Source: a virus. From it: a stretch of 44,438 bases of DNA. The notes beneath the pieces are model-generated. The model searched no databases and was not told where the DNA came from. It saw nothing but the letters and a program-made list of their open reading frames with translations. Where the stretch lies: positions 1 through 44,438 of the IMG/VR virus record IMGVR_UViG_3300005529_000059, one strand, 5' to 3'. The translations under genes and the position numbers were made by a program. Each line of letters begins with the position of its first letter. Within the stretch, counting starts at the first letter, position 1. This document shows positions 37,048-44,438 of the stretch, piece by piece.

Positions 37048-38049
37048 ATGGCTTACGCTCCAGCGAGTAACGCAACAACAACTCCCTCGCTAGCTCATTT
37101 AGCAACCGTCTACTACGAGCGGAAAGGTTTGGATCAGCTCACGAAGGTATTCCGATTCCGGCAAGCGTGTATGCCGGATGTGTTGCCCTTGCGCGTCGGC
37201 AAAACCGTTCAGTTTTACCGTTACTCGCTCTTGTCGGCCAACACAACCCCCGCCACTGAAGGCGCGGTCGGTTCAGGAATCCCGCTGACCACCACGACCA
37301 TTTCCGCAACCGTTTCCGAGTACGCCGACTTCATCACGATTTCGACCTTACTCGAACAAACGGCCATTGATCCCATTGTGGAAAATGCCGCGTTTAATCT
37401 TGGCTACAGAGCCGGTTTGACCGTGGACACCATTGTCCGAACGGAATTCGATTCCAACGTCTCTTCGGTCGCTCTGCAGACGCAGGGTGCGGCCTTAGCG
37501 GCCATCGACTTCCGCAAAGCCGTCGCTTACCTGGAAGGTAACGACGTGCGGCCATTCGATCCCAACATGAACACGTTGGGCGCATCGAGCACTTACGGCG
37601 AAGGCTCCTACTACGCCATTGCTCACCCCTACGTGATCTTCGATCTCATGTCCGACAACACCGCTGGCGGCTTCATTGACGTCATGCGGTATGCCGATCC
37701 GCAGTCCATCCTCAATAACGAGGCGGGCAAGATCGGTGCCTGCCGGATCATGAAATCCACAAACGTGGGTTCGACCGGAAGTGTTCCTTCCCAGAAACGG
37801 TATGTCTACGTCGTGGGACAGGGCGCGGTCGGCGCGATTGAGCTGGCGGGAACAGGACCGACGCAGGTGGTCGATCCGCAGAAGGAATCTTTCAAAATCA
37901 ACGTCATCAAAGGCGGTCCACAGATTGCCGATCCCGAAGGAATGATCGGGTCCGCAGTCTCTTACCGGTTCGTCTTTGTCACCAAAACCCTGGACACGAC
38001 CGTGTACCGGTATCGAATCCTGTACGCGCAAACGTCCCTGAACATCTAG
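37048..38049 (+). CDS. Major capsid protein, N4-gp56 family
   Basis: This is 333 residues from the ATG at 37048, preceded by AGGAG at good distance; an earlier in-frame start at 36973 lies in the hairpin leader and lacks a ribosome binding site. The sequence follows the N4-gp56 pattern: LATVYYERKGLDQLTKVFRF at the start, LPLRVGKTVQFYRY, the E-loop region TPATEGAVGSGIPL, and IAHPYVIFDLM in the core. HK97-fold subunits of this type form the icosahedral head. It has its own promoter and long leader, fitting the need for high expression. Confidence 0.9.
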   Translation: MAYAPASNATTTPSLAHLATVYYERKGLDQLTKVFRFRQACMPDVLPLRVGKTVQFYRYSLLSANTTPATEGAVGSGIPLTTTTISATVSEYADFITISTLLEQTAIDPIVENAAFNLGYRAGLTVDTIVRTEFDSNVSSVALQTQGAALAAIDFRKAVAYLEGNDVRPFDPNMNTLGASSTYGEGSYYAIAHPYVIFDLMSDNTAGGFIDVMRYADPQSILNNEAGKIGACRIMKSTNVGSTGSVPSQKRYVYVVGQGAVGAIELAGTGPTQVVDPQKESFKINVIKGGPQIADPEGMIGSAVSYRFVFVTKTLDTTVYRYRILYAQTSLNI

Positions 38050-38058
38050 GAGGCGAAA

Positions 38059-38640
38059 ATGTCGGACTTTACAGCATCCCAAACGGCAGTACCGCTCCCT
38101 AGTGCGGAACTCAACCTAGGGGGCACCTCGACCTCGGAGAAGCAGTTTTTGACTGCATCGGCGTCCGGCGGACGAGCTGCGGGTCAACCCTTGGCCTGTC
38201 GAATTCCGGGTTCCAATACGCTCAGCAACCGGTGCTTCACGATCGTTGTTGCCGGACGAGTGACCGGGGGAACGACCACCAACTTTACCCTTAATCTTTA
38301 TCTCGGGGCATCGACCACCATATCCAACAACACCGAAATTGCGACGACTGGCGCTAACGCTCTGGCGTCCCTATCGGGCAATTTCAAGCTCATCTGCGAG
38401 TGCATGTGGGATTCCACGAGCGGCAAACTTCAGGGAATCATGTATGGTTGGGTTACGACCACGGCGGTCGCTCAAGTCATCATGACTTCAGTGACAACCA
38501 AGCCGGTGCTCTCCGGTGAAACCAACCTGAATTTGTCCTCTTCGGCCCCGGACAACTCGCTGACCGTGACAGGGACGTTCTCTTCAGGAAACGCAGCAAA
38601 TGTGGCCTACGTGGACACGTTTGAAGTGTTGGCGGAATAG
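38059..38640 (+). CDS. Capsid-associated beta-rich protein
   Basis: This is 193 residues with AGGAGG upstream. Thr/Ser-rich beta alternation (CFTIVVAGRVTGGTTTNFTL, TLNLYLGASTT) suggests a jelly-roll decoration or head-fibre domain. Following the capsid gene directly, a decoration role is likely; no family is recognised. Confidence 0.65.
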   Translation: MSDFTASQTAVPLPSAELNLGGTSTSEKQFLTASASGGRAAGQPLACRIPGSNTLSNRCFTIVVAGRVTGGTTTNFTLNLYLGASTTISNNTEIATTGANALASLSGNFKLICECMWDSTSGKLQGIMYGWVTTTAVAQVIMTSVTTKPVLSGETNLNLSSSAPDNSLTVTGTFSSGNAANVAYVDTFEVLAE

Positions 38641-38648
38641 GAGGATCA

Positions 38649-39131
38649 ATGGCATCTCAACTCTTTAATGGGACTCCGGTTCCTTTATCCGCTTCCGCCA
38701 CCGTCACCACTTCCAGTAACGGCGGAACTCTGAAAAATGGCTCCGGCTCGTTTCCGGTCTGCGAAGCGGCGGCGATCATTCTGGACGTCACCGCCTTGGC
38801 TACGACCGGATTCAACTGGGGCGCGGTCACCCTGGACGTGTTTATCGACACGTCGGTGGACAACGGAACCACATGGTATGCCGCCTATCGGTTTGCTCAG
38901 GTGACGACTTCTACCAAGCAACAGCGGCTCGACATCCGGGATACCGGTATCGGCGTTTCGGAAGTCGGAGCCACGGTAGCGGACCTGAAAGCCACAACGG
39001 CGATCAACGCAAACACGGTTCTTACTCAAGATATCCGTATCCGTTGGCAATTGAACACGGGCGGCGGCGCAGCCACAACGACCTTTGCGGTGTGGGGCAT
39101 CTTCGAACCGGGAACCAAAAGCGGAGCGTAA
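38649..39131 (+). CDS. Capsid-associated beta-rich protein, same plan as 27342
   Basis: This is 160 residues with AGGAGG upstream. An N-terminal linker is followed by a beta-sandwich-like domain (IILDVTALATTGFNWGAVTL, DTSVDNGTTWYAAYRF, FAVWGIF at the end). The 27342 protein has the same order of elements. It overlaps the next gene by one base (TAATG). A second decoration or joining protein is likely. Confidence 0.65.
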   Translation: MASQLFNGTPVPLSASATVTTSSNGGTLKNGSGSFPVCEAAAIILDVTALATTGFNWGAVTLDVFIDTSVDNGTTWYAAYRFAQVTTSTKQQRLDIRDTGIGVSEVGATVADLKATTAINANTVLTQDIRIRWQLNTGGGAATTTFAVWGIFEPGTKSGA

Positions 39132-39742
39132 TGGATAAACCAATCCTGTCTTCCGGCGATGTGGAAATCCGCAAGGAAATCCTGTCGCCGGAAGTCGTCA
39201 AGACCGTCGATAAGATCAAAGAATCCCAACATGCCAGTAAAGAGCGTGTGGTTCAGGACCGCAAGGAACGCGAGTCCTACATTGCTCCCGATGGCGATGT
39301 GGACATTATCCGAGACAAGAGCGCGGCCCAGCGTGGCCGGGTTCTGCAGACAACGGAGATCGTGCGCCGGTTGAAACGGATTAACCCGGCGTTGATTTAC
39401 GAAGTTTCCAAGAATTTTCCCGATATCGGGGCGTTCTACATCATCGAAAACCGCCCCAATCCTTTAACGAATGTTTCCCCGTGGAAACGTCACATCTGCG
39501 GAATACCAAACGGGGAAGTCTGGGAGTTTCACCGGCCTCTCGTGATTGAAGAGGTGATCCCGGAACCCGAAGGATTGGGGCAGACGAAAACCGTGAAGGT
39601 GGAAGGGCAAGTTCCGGGATGGAGACAGATCCTCCTCGCCTTGATTGTCGATGGAGCGATTAAGCCGGCCGACGCGGAGAAGTATTTCAACGTATCGCAG
39701 GGAAGGAGTTCGGAACGATGGCAAAAAGCACAGGTGAATTGA
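39131..39742 (+). CDS. Hypothetical virion-region protein
   Basis: This is 203 residues from the ATG overlapping the previous stop. A charged helical N-terminal 90 residues (KTVDKIKESQHASKERVVQD) is followed by a more globular half (LIYEVSKNFPDIGAFYIIEN, VSPWKRHICGIPNGEVWEFH). Its place between head decoration and connector genes suggests a head-completion or assembly role. No family is recognised. Confidence 0.6.
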   Translation: MDKPILSSGDVEIRKEILSPEVVKTVDKIKESQHASKERVVQDRKERESYIAPDGDVDIIRDKSAAQRGRVLQTTEIVRRLKRINPALIYEVSKNFPDIGAFYIIENRPNPLTNVSPWKRHICGIPNGEVWEFHRPLVIEEVIPEPEGLGQTKTVKVEGQVPGWRQILLALIVDGAIKPADAEKYFNVSQGRSSERWQKAQVN

Positions 39743-39846
39743 TTCTGGAAGATCGGCGACGGGATTTCGGATTCCTGGACATCGAGATTGAAGAACTGGA
39801 AGCCAAGATTGCGCCAAATGGTTCCGATGCAGGGTTTCTCGATTAA
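39718..39846 (+). CDS. Small acidic protein
   Basis: This is 42 residues (MAKSTGELILEDRRRDFGFL, then DIEIEELEAKIAP). GGAAGGAG precedes the ATG at good spacing, its start overlaps the previous gene and its stop overlaps the next start (TAATG). Helical and acidic; unknown function. Confidence 0.6.
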   Translation: MAKSTGELILEDRRRDFGFLDIEIEELEAKIAPNGSDAGFLD

Positions 39847-40487
39847 TGGCGATTCTTCAGCGCAGTTACAAGCCCATGAGCGAAGAGCACAAAGCCAAGA
39901 TGGCGGCCGGAAGGAAAGCCGCAGCCGAAAGGAAGGCGAAGGAGCAGGAGAAACCGATGGAAGCCTCAGCAACGACATTCAATATTCACGGCACGCAGGA
40001 ACCTCAACCGGAAGTAAGTCCGCTCGCTCAAGCCCTCGCCGGAATTCAGACCGTTGACGCGCAGCCGGAAGCGAAGCCCGAAGTCGAAACGGTGACCGTG
40101 CCTATAAAGATGCTGGCGGATATGCAGTGCCAGATCGAGGAACTGAAACAGCTCAAGACGGCTACTGGTGGCAACATCACGTTTGAGCAGCTCGCATTCC
40201 TGTTACAGGAAATGAAGAAGCCCGACGAGGAAACACAGGCGAAACTCGCAGCCGAAAAGGCACGCCGGGAGCAAGAATGCAAAGACATGCTCGAACTCGC
40301 GCTTCTGGAAGAGGCGAAGACGAAGCAGCGTTACCAGAACTGCAACCACAAAAAGGAAAACGGACGTTCGGCCTTCGTCGGACAGATGCACTCGGATGGC
40401 CTTTATCATCCGATCTGCCAGCATTGCCAGTATGAGGCACCACCGATCAAGCCGACCACGGACATGATGTCGATGGGGGTTGGTTAG
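39846..40487 (+). CDS. Hypothetical protein with C-terminal zinc-binding group
   Basis: This is 213 residues. A basic start (SEEHKAKMAAGRKAAAERKA) is followed by a Pro/Glu-rich linker, a coiled coil (MLADMQCQIEELKQLK, then KLAAEKARREQECKDM), and a C-terminal CNHKKE...HSDGLYHPICQHCQYE with Cys and His spaced like a zinc ribbon. Such a domain is unusual among virion genes; it may be an assembly factor. No family is recognised. Confidence 0.6.
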   Translation: MAILQRSYKPMSEEHKAKMAAGRKAAAERKAKEQEKPMEASATTFNIHGTQEPQPEVSPLAQALAGIQTVDAQPEAKPEVETVTVPIKMLADMQCQIEELKQLKTATGGNITFEQLAFLLQEMKKPDEETQAKLAAEKARREQECKDMLELALLEEAKTKQRYQNCNHKKENGRSAFVGQMHSDGLYHPICQHCQYEAPPIKPTTDMMSMGVG

Positions 40488-40498
40488 GAGCGTGACCG

Positions 40499-41233
40499 TT
40501 GGGCAGTACCTACACATGGCAAAATGCCATCGATCACGTCGCCAAATACGTCAAGGGCGTTCCCACTACTGCGCTTGACGCGGTAGCCGCTGACACTGTT
40601 GATAACATCATTTGGAAGTTCTGGTTCTGGAAATGGTCCATGAAGAACCTGACCCCGATTTCCTGGGTGGACCAGACGCAGGACTACACGATTTCCAATT
40701 CGGATTTCTACCGCCTCTACCGGCTTCGATTTCGACGCACGGACATCACCCCGAATATCGTTCGGGAAAAGAATGTCACGAATTTCCTGTCTCCGAATCT
40801 GGAGCAAAAAGGAACAATCGATTCCATCCTGAGCGGTTCGTATAACTACGAACTCGGGCTCCTTCGGTTAGAGAAAGCGACGTCGGTTCCCTCGGGGCTC
40901 GCCTGTCAGATCGAAGGGGATTATCAGTTTCAGAAGACGAAAATCACCTCGGCTTCGACAACGATTGTATTCCCGGACTATTACTTTGACGTTGCCATCG
41001 AAGGCATCAAGTGGAAGTACTACCAGTTGATCGGAAGCCAACAGGCCGGGATGCTCCAACTCGACAAGAAATCCAAACAGGTTGTGTATACCGGGCAACT
41101 CGGGGTGTTTTACGCCTCCCTACAAGCCATGGCCGAAGCCGAGGGGATGGGCCAGGGCGATTCGACACGATTCCCGGATGACGGCTTAGGATCGGCCCGA
41201 GTGACGAATCCTGGCCTCTTTGCGTGGTCGTGA
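40499..41233 (+). CDS. Head-tail connector/adaptor-like protein
   Basis: This is 244 residues from a TTG start with AGGAG eight bases upstream; no ATG or GTG fits the frame. Largely helical with aromatic clusters (WKFWFWKWSMKNLTPISW near residue 40) and a C-terminal RFPDDGLGSARVTNPG tail. Placed between head genes and the stabilisation protein, as P22 gp4-like adaptors are. It probably docks on the portal and extends the short tail. Assignment by position and general pattern. Confidence 0.6.
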   Translation: MGSTYTWQNAIDHVAKYVKGVPTTALDAVAADTVDNIIWKFWFWKWSMKNLTPISWVDQTQDYTISNSDFYRLYRLRFRRTDITPNIVREKNVTNFLSPNLEQKGTIDSILSGSYNYELGLLRLEKATSVPSGLACQIEGDYQFQKTKITSASTTIVFPDYYFDVAIEGIKWKYYQLIGSQQAGMLQLDKKSKQVVYTGQLGVFYASLQAMAEAEGMGQGDSTRFPDDGLGSARVTNPGLFAWS

Positions 41234-41234
41234 T

Positions 41235-43043
41235 ATGCCGAACGTCCACCACTACACGCAACAAACAAATCTCCCTTACATCACCAATGCAAATGTAACG
41301 GAAACTCGTCCGCATTATGTGGCGGGTCAGAATGTGCTGTCTTCGTTGAAAGGCTACGTCGAAAAACGATACGGCAACCCGACTTACACGACCGACATTT
41401 TTAACGGTTCGGTTCAGCGATTGTTCGGCTGGCGACGGTGGAGCGGGGCGTTCTTCGTCATGGCGAGCGTGACGACGAGCAGCCAATCCAAAGTCTATAA
41501 ACTGCAAATCGGTACGGATACGACCTTTCAAAGCATCTTCACCTCGTCAAGCACGACAGCATTTGATTTCACGGTATCGAACAATCAGGTGTATTTCGGC
41601 AACAGCACCGACATGGAAAAGTATGACGGCACCACGGTCACCAAGTGGGGTATTGCCAAACCTGCGGCCGCGCCAAACGCTAGCCAAGGTGCAGGCTCCA
41701 TCAGTGCCGCTGCTGGGGGATACAGTTACCGTTACGCTTTTGGAAATTCCTCGACCACGCATATCGGGCAGGTGTCGGACGCCTCGGCCTACACTGGCAA
41801 TTTCACCTCGAAAAACTACACGATTACGGGCTCGACGACATCCGATTCTCAAGTGAATCAGGTGCATGTCTACCGCACGGCCGATGGCGGGGCGACCTAT
41901 TACGAGTTGCCCAACTCCCCGATTTCCTATAGCGGCTCGTGGTCCCTCGTCGATTCGGCGGCATCGTCGGCACTGAATACGTCTGCGCAGGCGTCTCTTC
42001 CGGGAATGAATGCCCCACCGCCAGCATCGCAAGGGTGTGTGTTTTTTGCTGGGCGGCAATGGACGTTCAGCGGCGACAAACTCTATTACTCGAATTTTGA
42101 AGAGCAAATCAACGGTGTTAACGACGAATCGTTCTATACGATCAACGTCTACGACATGGGTTCGGAGATCACGGGACTCGTTGTCACCCAATACGCCTTA
42201 TTGATCTTCACGAGATCCAGTATCCAGAGGATTACCGGGGATTCGATTGCCACGTTTACCCGGCAGCCGTTTGTCGGGCGGGCGGGAGTGGATCACATCT
42301 CGAATATAGCCTCGGGCGGTCAACGCGTGGCCGCATGGCTCGACACCACAGCACGGGTCTTTGTCACGGACGGGATTTCCACGCAGGAAATTGGAGTTCC
42401 CATCCGAACCGATCTTGCGACTATCAGCCAGACCGCGTCTTCCGTTTCGTTCCATTCCAACGGTGTGCAGCAATGGTTGATTGTGCAGGACTCCAGTCAA
42501 AACAAGTGCTGGGTCTACGACAACGACATCGGTCAATGGATGCCGCCATGGACCATTGGAGGCACGGCCATCTGTTCGGCAGAGACCGCGCAGGGTGTGT
42601 ATACCTTACTGCGTTCGACAAGTTCCGGGACTCAGGTGCTGAATATGAGCACCGCGTCCTATCAAGATGCGGGGGTGAGTTATTCCGAATCGTTGACCAC
42701 TGGATTAATGGATCTCTGGGAAGGTCAAGGCGTAACTGAAGTCGGATTCATTGAACGCGTGGCGATTGAGAGAAATACTGTCGCGCTGTCGGATGTTGCA
42801 GTGCTTCAGGATGACGACCCGTCGCAGGGTTCGTTCACGTCAATCTTTGGAAATGAAACCGACCCGCCCGACCGGACACAGGGAACGTATCTGATTGAGA
42901 AACATTACCCGCAAACGGCGACGGTAGGCACCGCACGGCGTGCGGCCTTGCAATTGACATGGCCGAGCGCAACGAACGCCTGGAAACTCTATACGACGGA
43001 TCTGGTATCGAATTCCGTGGAGGATGTCACCAATGCCAGTTGA
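41235..43043 (+). CDS. Tail stabilisation/hub protein (P22 gp10-like)
   Basis: This is 602 residues from the ATG at 41235, one base after the previous stop. The sequence has repeated beta blades typical of the phage stabilisation family: RPHYVAGQNVLSSLKGYVEK near the start, GWRRWSGAFFVMASVTTSSQ, KYDGTTVTKWGIAKP, HVYRTADGGATYYELP, RQWTFSGDKLYYSNFEEQ and ALLIFTRSSIQRITGDS. P22 gp10 is about 470 residues; this one is longer by roughly one extra C-terminal domain. It closes the portal channel and anchors the fibres. The end overlaps the fibre gene by 11 bases. Confidence 0.75.
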   Translation: MPNVHHYTQQTNLPYITNANVTETRPHYVAGQNVLSSLKGYVEKRYGNPTYTTDIFNGSVQRLFGWRRWSGAFFVMASVTTSSQSKVYKLQIGTDTTFQSIFTSSSTTAFDFTVSNNQVYFGNSTDMEKYDGTTVTKWGIAKPAAAPNASQGAGSISAAAGGYSYRYAFGNSSTTHIGQVSDASAYTGNFTSKNYTITGSTTSDSQVNQVHVYRTADGGATYYELPNSPISYSGSWSLVDSAASSALNTSAQASLPGMNAPPPASQGCVFFAGRQWTFSGDKLYYSNFEEQINGVNDESFYTINVYDMGSEITGLVVTQYALLIFTRSSIQRITGDSIATFTRQPFVGRAGVDHISNIASGGQRVAAWLDTTARVFVTDGISTQEIGVPIRTDLATISQTASSVSFHSNGVQQWLIVQDSSQNKCWVYDNDIGQWMPPWTIGGTAICSAETAQGVYTLLRSTSSGTQVLNMSTASYQDAGVSYSESLTTGLMDLWEGQGVTEVGFIERVAIERNTVALSDVAVLQDDDPSQGSFTSIFGNETDPPDRTQGTYLIEKHYPQTATVGTARRAALQLTWPSATNAWKLYTTDLVSNSVEDVTNAS

Positions 43044-44438
43044 TGTCTTCCAGAAAATTCCGATTAGTGGTGTCGGTCCCGACCCTTCGATGAGTTCCGG
43101 TCCAGCCGGAGCGACACTCAACAGCGATAACAACCAAGTCTTGCAGTTGATCGAGCAGGCCACAACCACGTCACAGACTCCGCAGAATCAACCCGCGTCG
43201 AACACAATAGCTGGAGATTCCGCATCTTCAACCGGAAGCGGTGCAACCACGGTCGGGCAATTGGCGCAGACGCAGGGCGGCAATACCGTCACGGTGGGCC
43301 AGAACACGATTTCCGCTTTAGGAGAAAGTGTAGTGGTTGGGGCGGCGGCATCGAGTGGCGGCGGCAACGATGTGGTGATTGGGTATCTGGGTTCGTCCGG
43401 TACAGGCGGAAATAATACCGTCATCGGCACAGCAGCATCTGCGAGAAACGGTGGTACGCAATTCAATGTGGCAGTCGGGGCGGCGGCGTACGCCACCGGT
43501 GGTACATCAACAGCGATTGGCGCTGCAGCGAATGCGGCCGGGTCCAACGGCCTCGCAGTTGGGGCAGCGTCTATCAGTGGCAGCGGTTCTAACAATACGG
43601 TTGTCGGTGAAGGTTCATCCATTGGCTCTGGCCTCAGCAATTGCACGATTGAAGGACAAGGAGTAGCAATTACCGGAGGAGGAAGTTCTACTGCTGTCGG
43701 ACAGAGTGTCACGATCGGTGCTGGAAATGATGTGGCGATCGGCCAGGGTGTCACAACAGGAACTGGTTCCAAGAATACGGTCATCGGGGCGACCGCTTCA
43801 ACCGCTACCGGAAACACAACGATGAATGTGGCGATCGGATACGGTGCCGCTGCATCGGGAAACAATGACGTCACAATTGGCGCTTCCGCATTGACGGGGA
43901 CAGGAGGGGCAAACGTCTCGATTGGTCACAGTGCGACCACTTCGGGATCTGCTCATGCTGTTGCGGTCGGGGATTCCTCCTCCGCAGGAGCCACGTTTGA
44001 CGTTGCAATCGGCTCAGGGGCGTCCACGGGACTAGGTGGAAGCAACACCATTATCGGTAAAGGGACCGCTTGTACTGGCAACGCTAGCAATAACGTTGTC
44101 GTTGGCCTTGGCTCATCGGCATCTGGCGGCAATAACACTGTTGTTGGTCAGGGCTCGTCTGTTTCAGGCGCAAACTCGACGGCGATCGGCACGGGGCATT
44201 CCATTACGCATTCGAATAACTGCGCTATTGGAACTGGTGTCACATCAATTGCGAACAATATGCTGATTTTCAGTGCTGATGGGGTGGCAATTCCGTCCAT
44301 TAATCCAGGCGGCGGTGGCGTTCTTATCAATCATGCCAACAGCGATTACACCTACATCGTGTTAACCAATGAGGCGTCGGGAAGTGCTAATGGTGCGGCC
44401 TTCTCAATTTCCTGTAAGGACACCGTCGAGTGCGCGAT
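43033..44438 (+). CDS. Tail fibre with YadA-like head repeats, N-terminal part (3' partial)
   Basis: This begins at ATG 43033, overlapping the previous gene by 11 bases; no stop occurs before the window edge, and the frame joins base 1 (full length about 624 residues). Residues 1-60 are a likely tail-attachment domain. From about residue 75 to 405 run some twenty repeats of about 14 residues of the form NTVVGxGSSxSGxNSxAIGx, the left-handed beta-roll of trimeric autotransporter heads (YadA/Hep_Hag). A transition (SADGVAIPSINPGGGG) leads to the tip encoded at 1-549. The gene is the probable host-range determinant. Confidence 0.8.
   Translation, partial: MPVDVFQKIPISGVGPDPSMSSGPAGATLNSDNNQVLQLIEQATTTSQTPQNQPASNTIAGDSASSTGSGATTVGQLAQTQGGNTVTVGQNTISALGESVVVGAAASSGGGNDVVIGYLGSSGTGGNNTVIGTAASARNGGTQFNVAVGAAAYATGGTSTAIGAAANAAGSNGLAVGAASISGSGSNNTVVGEGSSIGSGLSNCTIEGQGVAITGGGSSTAVGQSVTIGAGNDVAIGQGVTTGTGSKNTVIGATASTATGNTTMNVAIGYGAAASGNNDVTIGASALTGTGGANVSIGHSATTSGSAHAVAVGDSSSAGATFDVAIGSGASTGLGGSNTIIGKGTACTGNASNNVVVGLGSSASGGNNTVVGQGSSVSGANSTAIGTGHSITHSNNCAIGTGVTSIANNMLIFSADGVAIPSINPGGGGVLINHANSDYTYIVLTNEASGSANGAAFSISCKDTVECA
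44359..44438. repeat. 80-bp terminal direct repeat (right copy)
   Basis: This is identical to bases 1-80 and lies inside the tail-fibre coding sequence in the same frame. It is the join of a circular map. Confidence 0.95.

Noticed and set aside
43188-43874. Long minus-strand frame of 228 residues, Pro/Ala/Val-rich
   Set aside because: It is the complement of the YadA-like repeats; the periodic plus-strand sequence creates open frames by chance.
1-44438. tRNA genes, reverse transcriptase/diversity-generating retroelement
   Set aside because: I looked for T-loop and acceptor patterns and RT motifs and saw none; a tRNAscan run would settle the former.

Overview
This window looks like one complete temperate phage or prophage genome from a circular assembly. 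The last 80 bases (44359-44438) repeat bases 1-80 exactly, and the tail-fibre gene that starts at 43033 runs off the right edge and continues in frame from base 1 to 549. Terminase, portal, scaffold and an N4-gp56-type capsid protein are recognisable. So are a P22-gp10-like stabilisation protein, three large Gln/Ala-rich internal (ejection-like) proteins and a lysis cassette. There is no sheath, tube or long tape-measure gene, so I infer a short-tailed (podovirus-like) virion. A tyrosine integrase, an excisionase-like protein and two HTH repressor/Cro-like proteins indicate a temperate life style. The host cannot be named from the sequence; an uncultured environmental bacterium is likely.

Layout. 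(1) 1-7068, plus strand: end of the tail fibre, a possible antisense exported protein, small virion proteins, three ejection-like proteins, then lysis genes (membrane/coiled-coil protein, holin-like protein, SleB-type hydrolase). (2) 7088-11988, minus strand: an early operon of about fifteen small, tightly coupled genes. It holds a Sak4-like RecA-fold ATPase, an SSB-like protein with an acidic tail, a DUF6948 protein, a protein with a 70-residue XG repeat, and many small Cys-rich proteins. (3) 11989-15551: the immunity/integration region, with divergent promoters carrying a GTACAC-N3-GTGTAC operator, two HTH proteins, small genes, an excisionase-like gene and the convergent integrase. (4) 15616-19765, plus strand: a vWA protein, a replication-initiator-like protein, a helicase-loader-like protein, small membrane and zinc-ribbon proteins, a strongly structured RNA region near 18422-18555, and a DUF1064 nuclease-like gene. 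(5) 19761-22174: an IS1-family insertion beside a terminator, a leaderless small gene under palindromic operators, a structured leader, and about 0.7 kb without convincing genes. (6) 22175-26537: a putative small terminase followed by an unusual translationally coupled set, namely a radical SAM enzyme, a TMTC-like membrane glycosyltransferase with TPRs, and a histidine phosphatase. (7) 26538-44438: the structural region, including a GT-A-type glycosyltransferase inside the virion genes, then terminase, portal, scaffold, capsid and tail genes.

The main surprises are these. A TMTC-like GT-C protein with TPRs is coupled to a radical SAM enzyme, with a second glycosyltransferase downstream, which suggests phage-directed surface or virion modification. 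An 18-bp element (palindrome TTAACG-CCCC-CGTTAA) sits exactly 32 bp upstream of TATAAC before two late gene blocks, a candidate activator-dependent late promoter. There are three structured RNA regions, and three genes start at or within a few bases of their predicted transcription starts. All calls come from reading the sequence; no database search was possible.
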